The notes beneath the pieces were generated by a model. That model saw only the letters and a program-made list of their open reading frames with translations, did not search any database and was not told the DNA's origin. A DNA stretch of 44,138 nucleotides from Nemertoderma westbladi. Lineage: Eukaryota; Xenacoelomorpha; Nemertodermatida; Nemertodermatidae. The stretch is from contig JAUCBJ010002205.1 of NCBI GenBank assembly GCA_032718475.1, positions 1-44,138 of the forward strand, read 5' to 3'. A program made the translations under genes and the position numbers. Below, in pieces: positions 10,292 through 19,948 of the stretch (its first letter is position 1; each line of letters opens with the position of its first letter).

Positions 10292-10960
10292 CGTGTCATC
10301 AGAAAATGACACTATATTACGGGTCATGGTGTATTATGTATATGTATACATAATGTTACAAAATAAATTAAATTGAACTATAGTATTTTACTACATTGCT
10401 TCCATAGTTACTGTGATTCAAATTATTGTACTCTTCAACTCTAGATGTTGCCTTACTCAATGTTAAAATAATTTAGTGTTCTCGAATATTTATTATGTAA
10501 CTGGAGAGCCGCTTAACAACTTAAACAAATATTGGATATTGTGTCTGTTTTGGAGTACGCCATGCAGACACTAAAGTTGCAATAACTTTTGAGTGTGTGA
10601 ATGGATTTTGCTCAAATTACTTGCAAACCGTTTCTACGTCGATGCTCTTTCAATATATGTAATAAAATTTAAGAAATTCCACCAAAAATTTTTACTTTAC
10701 TTTTTCGCCGGGAAAAAAAAGTAAAATCAATGCAATCCTATTGATTAATCATGTATATATTATACTATAAAATAATTAATTTCCATTAAGTAACCCCTCT
10801 CTACTTTTATACAGAGAAGACTAGCTACCGTTTTCTTATTACTGTATTAGCTTCCTACCAGACAGTTTCCTGGCTCTGTAACAATACCCTAAGTCTGCAC
10901 TACGGGCTATGTGCTACAGTAGTCTAGTTCGTGTGGCCTACACGGTCTATCCTACTATGC
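10292..10960. other. Non-coding, no feature seen
   Basis: AT-rich sequence without a recognisable gene. A weak inverted pair (TTTTACTTTACTTTTTCGCC and GGGAAAAAAAAGTAAAAT) sits around 10690-10730. The right-hand part may belong to the 3' LTR of the BEL element on the minus strand. Confidence 0.5.
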
Positions 10961-10967
10961 CTACATG

Positions 10968-11364
10968 CCCCCCCCCCCCCCTTAACTCCTCATGTGGCGC
11001 CCTCAGTGCCCACAAGTTTACGGTACTGTGTACCCCTCAATTACGGTATGCTTACATACACTCCCCCCCCCTCAATTCCTCACGTGGCACACTCAGTGCC
11101 CACAAGTGTATGGTACTGTGTACCCCTCAACTACGGTATGTGTACATACCCCCCCTTCCACACGTGGCGCCCTAAGTGCCCAGAAGCTTACGGTACTGTG
11201 TACCCTTCAACTACGGTATGCGTACCCGTACATACCCCCCCTCAATTCCTCATGTGGCGCCCTCAGTGCCCACAAGTTTACAGTACTGTGTACCCCTCAC
11301 CTACGGTATGCGTACATACCCCCCCTCAATTCCTTACGTGGCGCCCTCAGTGCCCACAAGTAGT
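10968..11364. repeat. Tandem repeat, about 4.5 copies of about 85 bp with C-tracts
   Basis: Each copy has a C6-C12 run, then CTCAATTCCTCA, CGTGGCGCCCTCAGTGCCCA, CGGTACTGTGTACCCCTCAA and ACGGTATGCGTACATAC. All three plus frames stay open across it, giving several spurious ORFs. It lies just beyond the likely 3' LTR start of the BEL element, so it may be an LTR-internal array. Confidence 0.92.
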
Positions 11365-11537
11365 GCATATTTAAATTAAGTACGTTGGTACATTATTGTA
11401 CCCGTCCGACGTATGTAATTGTAAATACCTACACTTGTATATTATGTACGTTGGTACCATGGTACTAGTGTTTTACTTATTTTATTTTTTATTTTATTTA
11501 TTTTTATGTTGTGTGTGGGAAGGGCGTCTCGCCCACA
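11362..11537 (-). repeat. Candidate start of the BEL 3' LTR, with polypurine tract
   Basis: On the minus strand the Pol stop (11580) is followed by a polypurine tract TGAGGGGGGTGGGAA (about 11539-11553), then TGTGGGCGAGACGCCC, a plausible LTR start at 11537 with an internal short inverted repeat (GGGCGagaCGCCC). The LTR would run leftward and may include the 85-bp array. No matching LTR was found upstream of Gag near 17.5 kb, so the pair is not confirmed. Confidence 0.45.
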
Positions 11538-11577
11538 TTCCCACCCCCCTCAGTCCAATATATTGGATGACTCAACT

Positions 11578-12792
11578 TTAGGGCGACCCTTCCAATAGGC
11601 AACACTTCCCTACCACCCTCCTGTAGGTCTTCCTATCTTTGGCCCCTAGCTTGCCTCCGATCCTCACTTCCACGGATCTAATTCTTCCGTCTTTGCCAGG
11701 GTAGGTTTCCACCACTCTAGCTAATTTCCAGTGGTTATTGATAATCGTAACATCCGTGACGATTATCAAGTCACCCTTCCTTAGCTCCCTTTGGTTGTTC
11801 CTTGATTTACTTCTCTTGTGCAGTGTTGGAAGGTACTCTGTATCCACCTTGTCCAATACTCTGCACTTATCGCCTTAGTGACTTTCCAGCTTTGACGCGA
11901 ATGTATATCGTCTGGATCCACGTTTCGCATGTCAATCGTCGCTGGTCTCTCCATCAGTAGGTGTGCTGGTCTTAAGACGTCCAGTGAATCTGGATCATCG
12001 TTCTCGGGATACAGCAGTCGGCTGTTAATAATCCCCTCGCATTTCGCCAGCACTGTCCTCAGTACATCCTCGGTGACCATATGATCGTTCATCAGCTTGG
12101 TCATAAGTCGTTTGGAGCTTCCCACAAGTCGCTCTACACATCCCAGCATATGTGGCGCGTATGATGTTCTCCTCTCCCACCTGATTAGGTGTTTCCTCAT
12201 CGCCGCCTTGACATCTTCGCCCTCCAGAATGTCAAGGGCCTCCGCTAACTCGTTCTCTGCACCCACGAAGTTAGTCCCGTTGTCTGAGTATAATACCTCG
12301 ACTTTTCCTCCCCTTCGGGTCACAAACCTCTCGAGCGCATTAATAAATGCCGACGCCGTGGCGTCCGGAGCTAGTTCTATCCCCACCGCCCTCGTATTAT
12401 TGCAGACGAAGAAAATGCCGTAGCTGCATCATGGCTACGTATGCCGTATCACCTTTATCTTGATCGGCCCAAACATGTCCACGCGAATGTGTGAATGGTG
12501 GGTCGTGATGCCTCACCCTGTTGGTCGGTAATGGCTCCATCTCCTGTATGGCCCTCTCCTTCTTCGTCCGTCAGCAGGTCTGGCATTGCCCCACTACCGC
12601 CTTCACCATCTTTCTGAGTTGGATTACCCAGAATGTCTTCCGGATCTCCGTCAGGGTCTGGTTAGTGCCCCCATGTAATATAGACTTATGGGCATCCCAT
12701 ATGATCTGGTGGACTATTGGTGACTTGTTGGGAATTATTATCGGTTTTGGTGGGATCATGGGGCTGATGTTGTTTACCACCCTGGAGTTCAT
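11578..12792 (-). pseudogene. BEL/Pao integrase with C-terminal domain, frameshifted
   Basis: It would insert the cDNA into the genome. The N-terminal part (12792-12571) has an HHCC zinc finger: H in HQIIWDAH and H in SILHGG, with CQTC at the end. The core follows: VDMFGPIK with the first Asp at about 12475, VEVLYSDNGTNFVGA with the second Asp, and GCVERLVGSSKR with the catalytic Glu. The last part (11856-11578) is the DUF5641-type C-terminal domain (LRKGDLIIV, WKLARVVETYPGKDGRIRSV). The zinc finger, first-Asp region, core and C-terminal domain lie in different frames, so at least three frame breaks are present. The catalytic residues themselves are retained. Confidence 0.92.
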
Positions 12793-12912
12793 GACCAGGA
12801 TCCCATCATTGTCTAATTGTGGCGACAGCGCGTTGAGCTCGCTGTCTTGACGAAGGCGTTGTTGTTTGATGACGCGGTTTACCTCGTCTCCGTACCCCTT
12901 CCTTTGCTCGTA

Positions 12913-13263
12913 TCATATCACAGCTTTGGCCGCCCCTTCCAGATCAATGGTAGGTCTTGTTTTAGTATCCTTACCAGCTCCCCTAAGGAATTCTCCGTAG
13001 GCCCGCAGATATGCTACTAGCTTCTTCATCTTATACCAGCGGGAGCTGTAATTGAGCAACCTATCCGTTGGGTTATCGCACGATTCTCTCGGCTGTGATC
13101 GTGGTGGCGCCTCTTTAACCTCCCTCACTAACTGACAGAATATTTCCTCCCCCTCTGATTCCTCTCCCTCCTCCTCCACTGTCACTTCCTCTGTACTTGG
13201 GTCTACATTCCTCATCGGTGGCCAGCTCGACCTATCATAAGGAAGTATGGGCCATGCTGCCAC
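12913..13263 (-). pseudogene. BEL/Pao Pol linker between RNase H and integrase
   Basis: An open stretch between the RNase H and the integrase zinc finger. It contains a Glu-rich segment (VTVEEEGEESEGEEI) and then RLLNYSSRWYKMKKLVAYLRAY, a motif typical of this position in BEL/Pao Pol (S-S-x-x-K-L-x-R-x-x-A-x-x-x-R). No catalytic residues. It is in a different frame from its neighbours. Confidence 0.7.
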
Positions 13264-13422
13264 AACTCCTGCTTTCTCGAGAAAGCGCGGCGTACAACGC
13301 CCCTCGATAGCAGATCTGCTGGATTGTCATCATTTGGGCAGTAGTGCCACTTCCCCAAGTCCAACGTTGCTCTTATTTAATCCACCTTATTCGCCACAAA
13401 TATGGGATAAAGCGTCTTCTCG

Positions 13423-14065
13423 TTATGCAACCATCCCAACACTACCATGGAATCTGTAGTGCATATCTACTATACTTGGTATTGTGTCCACCAAGTATGC
13501 TGTCGCTCTTACTCCTAATCTCGCAGCCGTTAGCTCGAGTTTCGGCACTGATGCTGAAACTGGTGGCATCAACCTCGCTTTATTAAACGCAAGCCTGGGC
13601 TTATGAGTCCCCTTCCTTCCGCAGAACCAAATAAAGTGCCGCTCCATATGCTTCCGAGGATGCGTCGGAAAACATATATAGTTCTAAATTGGTCATGTCC
13701 CCGTCCGGGAAGTATACACGTTGCATACTATATGTCCCTATCTCTTCGAGGCTCCCTGTCCATTTCTCCCATTGTCTGCTTATCTCTACTGTGACCTCCG
13801 CAACCCAGTTGTCTTTCAATTTATAGACCTTCTTTAATATTTGTTTCCCCGTGACTAACAACAGGGAAGCTAGACCTAGGGGATTGTAAATCCTCGCTAT
13901 GTATGACACAAGGCCTTGTTTAGTATGGATCCCAGCACCCTCCTGACTTAGTTGATACTCCAACTCATCTGTCTCCCAGTTCCATACGATCCCTAGTGCC
14001 TTCTGCTGTGATTCTATCCTCTTATCTGCCATAATCTGCCCCTTTACCGTCGTAGGTTTATCCAT
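13423..14065 (-). pseudogene. BEL/Pao RT connection and RNase H domain, frameshifted
   Basis: Two overlapping frames (14065-13601 and 13647-13423). The first has ALGIVWNWETDEL, then RIYNPLGLASLLLVTGK, a hallmark of Pao Pol, then ELYMFSDASSEAYGAALY, where the Asp of FSDAS is the first RNase H acidic residue. The second frame has MPPVSASVPKLELTAARLGVR, with the Glu of PKLELTAA as the second acidic residue. The break falls between them near 13610-13640. RNase H would remove RNA from the RNA-DNA hybrid. Confidence 0.88.
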
Positions 14066-14095
14066 CTTCGCCTCCGGTTACTTATCTTCTATGGC

Positions 14096-14832
14096 CTCCA
14101 TAAATTCTTTAGAGTTAGACTGGAATTTTGTGAGGTTGAATCCTGATCCCTTCAGGATGTCGCGAACGTCACACCCTACATCGAGTATCTCTTCAACCGA
14201 GTTTCCAGAGCCCATCCCATTGTCCACATAGAATCCGTGTCAATCGCCTTCAGACTGTATTCCCCCTCTTTGCCCTCCACCGTGTCTCATACAGCTGTAG
14301 TCGTAGTAAACGAGGACGACTTGGCCCCCATGTTCTGCACTACCATCTTGTACATTGGTATCTCCGACGGTTCTTCGTCGTCGTTGTACCACAGGAAGCA
14401 CTGACTATCGCTGTCCTCCTCCGTCACTCGCACTTGATTAAACATGCCCTCTATATCGCACGTGAAGGCGTGCTTTCCACTTCTAAATCTTAACAGGACC
14501 TCTATCCGCGAGTCGTAGATATTGGGGCCTTCCACTAGGTAGTCATTCAGGCTCTTTCCGTTAGTCTTGGCAGACGCATTGTCCACCATTCTTAACTTGC
14601 CCTTCTTAGGGTCCAAAGCCACATGGAGTGGCAAATAGTAGGTCCTATCGGTATTTGGTTCATCCACCGGTGGTTCCACGGCCCATCCTCTATCCAAGTA
14701 CTTCTTGATTGTTTTGTGAATGTATTCATTCTTTTCGGGGCTCCGCTTTAGCGTTTGCTTTAATTTTCGAAGCCTCGTCAAGACCATCCTTTTGTTGTCT
14801 GGCAGTGGCACCTTTGGTTGTTTCCATACCAT
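14096..14832 (-). pseudogene. BEL/Pao reverse transcriptase, broken, YVDN in place of YVDD
   Basis: The frame 14832-14287 carries the RT fingers and palm: YYLPLHVALDPKKGKLRMVDNAS, LNDYLVEGPNIYDS, FTCDIEGMFNQVRV (the Asp of CDIEGMF is the motif A catalytic residue) and DSQCFLWY. It stops at 14287. A different frame then reads FYVDN near 14220-14235, preceded by a TGA, then SVEEILDVGCDVRDILKGSGFNLTKFQSNSKEF and a stop at about 14080. The family motif is YVDD; here the second Asp is Asn, which would abolish catalysis. Frameshift, stop and active-site change together mark this as dead. Confidence 0.9.
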
Positions 14833-14886
14833 CCCTATGGTATATCGCCGCCCCTCGCATTTCGAGTTCCTGACGCTCTCCTGCGC

Positions 14887-15495
14887 CTATTTATCCTCCA
14901 CCGAGGTTCCCACCCCGGTCTCCTTCAACCCCTCAAAGTCCTGCCGTAGCAGCCTCTTGAGTTGCTCCTCAGCACCCTCGTCCTCCATTTCCCTCATTGT
15001 TCCTGCAAACATGCACCCTGAGGATTCGAACACGCTAAACGGGATTCTGGTCTTAATTGGGCCACTGAGCGTCCATCCGAATGGTGTGAGAATCGCCACT
15101 GGGTCTCGCTCCCTATCCTCACCGAAGACGGTCTGTAGTCTCTCGTGGGCTGTCGGACAATCCATGCCGACTATGAGAGATACTTTCAGGACGTCCAGTT
15201 CGGGCACGGAGAAATCGATATTATCCAGGTACCGGTATTGCTCGACCTCGATCTTTGTGGGTCGGCTGGCGTTAATATTGATCGATTCTATTATCTGAAT
15301 GGGTTCGATGGTAGCCCCATAATCGCACCCTGGTGTTATCGATGCTATCTCGCAGCGTCCCGTTCTCATTCTCATGACCTCATCCTTACTGGAAATAGTG
15401 GTTACTGCCATCTTACTTGGCTTTGACCGTAACCCTATCTTTTCGGCCACCCAACTTTCCACTAGTGTGAACGCTGCTCCGCTATCGATCAGCAT
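14887..15495 (-). pseudogene. BEL/Pao aspartic protease (DUF1758/A17 type)
   Basis: The active-site motif MLIDSGAAFTLV is near the start of the frame (D-S-G, the protomer's single Asp motif), followed by VAEKIGLRSKPSKM. Further on, LIVGMDCPTAHERLQ and ILTPFGWTLSGPI are the usual C-terminal landmarks of this domain (I-G-x-D and T-x-F-G-W-x-x-x-G). About 200 residues. It would process the polyprotein. The preceding zinc-knuckle frame ends just where this begins in another frame, so a frame break separates Gag from protease, in the range where BEL elements are normally one ORF. Confidence 0.9.
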
Positions 15496-15842
15496 TAGCT
15501 CGTAACCGATAGCTCGTTCTCCCCTATTATTCTCACTGGTACCACTCCAAGTAGTACCGTTCCCCTCTTCTTTGCTCCCATGGTGCTTGTCGCCATCGTC
15601 TGGCCTCCAGTCCCATCATATTTTACCGGCGGTTCCTGGCACTCATCCTTTCTGTATCCTCCTACCGCGCATAGATGACATAGTCCATTCTTACCCGTGT
15701 AGGCTACACGATCTTGTTTAAGCAATGCCTGCCAGTGTTTACAATTGATGGTCTTATGTGTACCGAACTTATGTAATTTACATTTGTATTGGGGATTGTA
15801 GCGTTCCTTGTATAGCGCTTCATGTATTGCGCTTAGATTCAT
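15495..15842 (-). pseudogene. BEL/Pao Gag zinc-knuckle region
   Basis: Contains YKCKLHKFGTHKTINCKHW followed by NGLCHLCAVGGYRKDEC, corresponding to the paired Cys/His knuckles of BEL Gag (C-x2-C-x-x-x-G-x-x-x-x-x-C). In the first knuckle one expected Cys is His (CKLH). Such knuckles bind the RNA template. It ends at a stop at 15495, directly followed in another frame by the protease. Confidence 0.8.
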
Positions 15843-15897
15843 ATCTAGTGGTTTAGTGTTTTGGTTACTTGGACTCGGCCTGCTGGGGGTATTGGGT

Positions 15898-16688
15898 TTA
15901 TATTTGTTTGTTTATGTTGTTACTTTGCTTCTGTCCCTGCCACGGTGTGGCTCTACTCCCAGCTCTCTGTGGACTAGAAGTCCCCTGCGTGGCCGCATAC
16001 GGTAGCAACTGCCTCACCTTCGGAAGTGCATTTGCCACACTATGTTCGGGTTTAGGTCGGCTGTATTCGGTTTTTGGTGCCTTCCCTAGACTGTCCTCAC
16101 TATAGATTGGATCTGTTATTAACTCCGCCTCGTAGTTAAGGAAGCTCGACATCTCCTCCAACCCTGGCTCCGCACCTTTCTTTTCTCGAGTGGAGAAAGC
16201 GATCTTTCTCCATTTGTTTCTCAGCCAGATCGGTAGTGCCTGCGCTATCGTGGTGATGTTGTTCGATGCATTGAGTTCGTAAGGTGCATCTAGAGTCTTT
16301 AATAGTATTAGCGCTTTCTCTACTTTGTTAGCGAATGTCTTGATGCGAACAGGGTTATCTGCGAGTCCGCCTGATGTTATTCCCCTTAAGGTTTGTCGGA
16401 TAATCTTCGCAGCATGGTCGAATTCCCTGTCCAGGGCTCGCCATGCAGTTGTGAATCCTCCTTCAATACCTTGGTATTGCCTCACAATGCATAAGCTGCC
16501 CCCTCTGTATAGACTTATAGATATTTAAGGCACTCCGCCTGTGTGAGATTTTTTGTCAAGATCTCATTGCTGTACATATGCCGGAACTGTAGGTATTCTT
16601 CCGGCTTGCTACCATCGAACTTGAAAGGCTCCACGGGTGGCAGCTCAATCCTAGTTTTTAGTGCATCGATGAGTGTTGCCATTCCCAT
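15898..16688 (-). pseudogene. BEL/Pao Gag (DUF1759), interrupted
   Basis: Starts at ATG 16688 or 16682 (MGMATLIDALKTRIELPPVEP, with FKFDGSKPEEYLQFR next), matching the DUF1759 start. In-frame stops follow LKYL (about 16517) and YTEGAAYAL, then the homology goes on in another frame: GGFTTAWRALDREF and FANKVEKALILLKTLD to about 15898. These correspond to the Gag capsid region. Two breaks in 60 bp at the most conserved point make it non-functional. Confidence 0.85.
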
Positions 16689-16914
16689 CACTTGAACTTC
16701 TAGCGCGCTCGACGGTATAGATACAGGCTCCTTTAATGTTGGGTGTGCTTTGCCTCTCGGGTTCGTCGACTTTCCCTGAGTTCGGATATATCATCGGGTG
16801 TAGCGGCCCCCTCCATATCTCTGTGTCGCATGATTTGTTTGGATCTGAGGGGGTCAGGGTTCTTGTTTTTGGTTGTGTATATTGCGGATACTGTAATGGG
16901 GGAATGTCACCATG

Positions 16915-17480
16915 TCCCACCCCCCCCCCCCCCCCACAGATGTTACATTTAGTACTGGGGTTGATGTCATTATATTGGGGCCCATACACCTATCTGCCAT
17001 ACCCCCCTAGCAACACTTCCTCATCCCTCCTCACTTCTTTTGATTTCAGCATAATGTCCTCCTTCATGAGATCTCGTATCGACCTCCCCTTATGAACTCC
17101 ACTGTTCTTCTGCCATCTTCCGAGTGGGCTTGACATTTCCTCGTTTGGCTGCTTGCAGCACCAACGTCCCTCCCTCTGCCCGGTTGCACGGCCCCGTGGA
17201 TATTCGCAGTCCTCCTATTATCCTCTATCATCGGGTGCCAAAGTTCACTTAACTCACCGCGCGCATTATCTGCCGACACTCATGGGGCCTCTGTTGCCCC
17301 CTCCCCTTTCCTCCGTCGTCGGGTGCCATGGTTCACTTAACTCTGCGCGCGCATCATCTGCCGAAGCTCGTGGGGCGTTTTCTGCTCCCCCCCCCCCCCC
17401 CTCTCGTCATTAATTGGTTGTGGTGGGGTGCCCCTTGCCCACCCCCCCCCCCCCCCCCCCCCACCCGTCACCTGTTATCT
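16915..17480. repeat. Three C-homopolymer tracts and a short tandem duplication
   Basis: C-runs of more than ten bases at about 16919-16936, 17388-17402 and 17443-17462. Between them two near-identical blocks of about 57 bp, 90 bp apart (about 17229-17285 and 17319-17375), share TCGGGTGCCA, GTTCACTTAACTC and CGCGCGCAT. They lie in the presumed 5' region of the BEL element. Confidence 0.85.
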
Positions 17481-17886
17481 CGCCCCATGCCCATGTTCCC
17501 CTAGTTGTCTTTGGGTGGACAGTTTTAACTGTGACAGGATCCACCGGAGTTGGCAGTAATGAATCCCAACCGGTGTGTGAGTTATACGCGTCGCTGCGTC
17601 CGTAGGCTGCTAAACTGTGGTCTGGATATGTATAGTAGGCTTTTTATATAGTAGAGTAGGTTATAAGTAGGTTAAGTAGGTAGGTTGAGTAGGTTAAGTA
17701 GGTTATATTGTATAGTAGGTTTTTATTGTCAGTCTTTATAATCACAGAATGTAATAATAGCACAGTCTGAATATAATAACAAGGTAGTGACGATGGTTAA
17801 AACTGTTCTGGTCTCACAACTGTATAGGAACCAACTGAATCAGTAATCAATAAGTACAACGGTTATATTATTATTAAAGAAAATAA
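17481..17886. other. Non-coding; GTAGGTTAA-type simple repeat
   Basis: No gene. From about 17635 to 17725 the sequence is a degenerate array of GTAGGTTAA/GTAGGTTAT words. This stretch may include remains of the BEL 5' LTR, but no match to the candidate 3' LTR was found. Confidence 0.6.
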
Positions 17887-17888
17887 TG

Positions 17889-18971
17889 GGGGGGGGGGTA
17901 GCGCATTTTCTGACCAAAAAGACGAATTTTTGAAACATATCTGATACAGAATTTCATACTGAATCCAAATATGGAAACCGTTTTCCCATATCTTGCTTAG
18001 TTTTCGAGATATCTGGGACAGAAGATACTGGCTCCGATATATCGCGATATCGGTAAAGGCAATGAAGTTTGGGGTTTCATTCAATTTCTGCAAATTTCTG
18101 TGCCCAGTGGTGCCAATTGGAAGTTTCCACGAGAAAGAGCACAAAATTATAATTGAGAAGGTATTTTTTTATGATTATTGGACCTACTTGTCAGTTTATA
18201 AGACAACTCCAATTCTCCGGAATGAAGACGGGACTCAAATAAGCGACTCTGCGGTCTTTGTGGGATTACACGGAATCAGATATCTTAAAAATGTATAATC
18301 TCCAGTTCTAGTGGTCGTATGAAGTTCGTTTTAGGCTCATTCGAAAGCTATTTTCTTAGAGAACAAAGTTACCATTTGATTTAAGACAAAATGGTTGTAA
18401 AGCAACATAACATGAATTTTGGTAAAATATGCCTTGCAAATTCTGTTCAAGTTATGATTGCTCAGGTAGCTTTCAAGAATTTGCCAAACCAAATGGTAAC
18501 TTTGGTCTCTGAGAAAAGAGCTTTCTAATGAGCCCAAAGCGAACTCCGTACGACCACTAGAACTGGAGATTATACATTTTGAAGATCTCCGATGAATGAT
18601 AAGTCTATTCCGTTTAATCCCGCAAAGACCGCAGAGTTGCTTATTCGATTCCCGTCTTCATTCCGGAGACTTGAAGTTGTCTTTATAAACTGATCAGTAG
18701 GTCCAATAATCATAAAAACATCCAATTAGCACCACTGAACACAGAAATTTGCAGAAATTGAATGCAAACCAGAAACTTCATCTCCTTTACCGATATTGCG
18801 ATATATCAGAGCCAGTATCATCTATCCCAGATATCTCGAAAACTAAGCAAGATATGGGAAAACGGTTTCCATATTTGGATTCAGCATGAAATTCTGCATC
18901 AGATAGGATATGTTTCAAAAATTCGACTTTTGGTCAGAAAATGCGCTACCCCCCCCCCCCCCCCCCCCCCT
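17889..18971. mobile_element. Foldback element, arms of about 490 bp, poly-G/poly-C ends
   Basis: The left arm (about 17889-18382) is the inverted copy of the right arm (about 18484-18971). Matching blocks include TAGCGCATTTTCTGACCAAA at the outer edge, CCAAATATGGAAACCG, TTTTCGAGATATCTGGGA, TCCGGAATGAAGACGGGA, and TATAATCTCCAGTTCTAGTG near the inner edge. The left arm has about 45 extra bases after GTGCCAATTGG. The outer ends are G11 on the left and about C21 on the right, directly next to the arms. A loop of roughly 100 bp separates them. No coding capacity; ORFs on both strands are shadows of the symmetry. No clear target duplication was seen. Confidence 0.9.
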
Positions 18972-19655
18972 AAATCAGCTCTACACTACTGAGTGGCCTG
19001 AATGTCCAATAGATGCGCTCTAATCACCCCCAATGTGCTCTCCTACCCACCATTGGCTTAACCTGATTAATTGTCACCTCGCCACTCCCTGTTGCCACTA
19101 TCCCCATGTGCTTGCCTCGCTAGCCTATTTGTCCCTCTGAGGTGGTTTGACCTCTCAACTCTCCCTGTGGCTTACGATGTGTACCGCCCTAGTTGGTTGT
19201 GAGGTGACATTATTATTGGTAATGTCACCTCGCCAACTATAATTGGTAAAATGCCACTAATCCCATTTTCAGTGGGTAGTGCAGGGAATTGAATCCGCTT
19301 ACAACGATGTCAGGTGGACCTAGGCATTCGGCCAGTGGTTCAGTTGACAGACCAGACCAATCATTGTATCCAGTATTCTTCCAAAGACAACTTTGTTATC
19401 AGTTCGACCGTAAAACTACGCAAACTGGGAGTCTAACTAAACTTTTTGTTTGACATTTCTTAAAGTTTATTCACTTTATTCATTTATTTTATTATTATTA
19501 TTCATTTATTCACTTCACTGAATAGCGCTGGTTCAACCCCCAGTGACGCGCCTTCTCATTTTTTCAATTTCTGAACAAAACCATAATGTTACACTTTATT
19601 CAAGTTAGCACTTTTTGCTTTGTTGTCAATATTGTGTATAAAAGTGAAAAGGTTT
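18972..19655. other. Non-coding; one stable hairpin
   Basis: No gene. A hairpin at 19201-19231 has 12-bp perfect arms (GAGGTGACATTA and TAATGTCACCTC) around a 7-nt loop, with further pairing outside (GTTGG and CCAAC). The same TTGTCACCTCGCCA word occurs upstream at about 19072. It may be an inverted end of a small element. Confidence 0.55.
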
Positions 19656-19660
19656 TCTTA

Positions 19661-19870
19661 AGCCATTAGGCCAGGGTCTACGACCGTTAGGCCAGGGTCT
19701 ATGGCCGTTAGGCCAGGGTCTACAGCCATTAGGCCGGGGTCTACGGCCATTAAGCCGGGGTCTATGGCCGTTAGGCAGGGGTCTACGGCTGTTAGGCCGG
19801 GGTCTACAGCCATTAGGCGGGGGTCTACGCCTGTTAGGCCGGGGTCTACGGCCATTAGGCCGGGATCTAG
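19661..19870. repeat. Minisatellite, about 10 copies of a 21-bp unit
   Basis: Units of type GCCGTTAGGCCAGGGTCTAC, 21 bp, with small variation (CCATTAGGCCGGGG). Because 21 is a multiple of three, frames stay open and encode seven-residue repeats on the minus strand; there is no sign that this is a gene. It lies 79 bp from the stop codon of the GNAT-like gene. Confidence 0.93.
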
Positions 19871-19948
19871 GGTCTAAGCACAAAGTCTGACGACTTATTT
19901 CAGGTGTGGTACTATTACGCTACAGGAATTGGTAGGCACTATAATTAT

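Larger units (their letters stand above)
11362..17400 (-). mobile_element. Decayed BEL/Pao LTR retrotransposon
   Basis: In minus-strand order: Gag (16688-15898), zinc knuckle (15842-15495), aspartic protease (15495-14887), RT (14832-about 14100), RNase H (14065-13423), linker, integrase zinc finger and core (12792-11781) and C-terminal domain (11856-11578). Domain order and motifs are those of BEL/Pao. Frames change many times and several in-frame stops occur, so no intact polyprotein is encoded. The right boundary (5' LTR) could not be placed; 16.9-17.5 kb contains three C-homopolymer tracts and a small tandem duplication. Confidence 0.92.

Noticed and set aside
10909-11379. Overlapping Pro-rich ORFs in all three plus frames
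   Set aside because: Artefact of the 85-bp tandem array with C-tracts.
17863-18992. ORFs of 66-101 codons in both strands of the foldback element
   Set aside because: They mirror each other because of the inverted repeat and match no protein family.
19520-19550. GGTTCAACCCCCAG as a tRNA box B
   Set aside because: No box A or cloverleaf upstream at the right distance.
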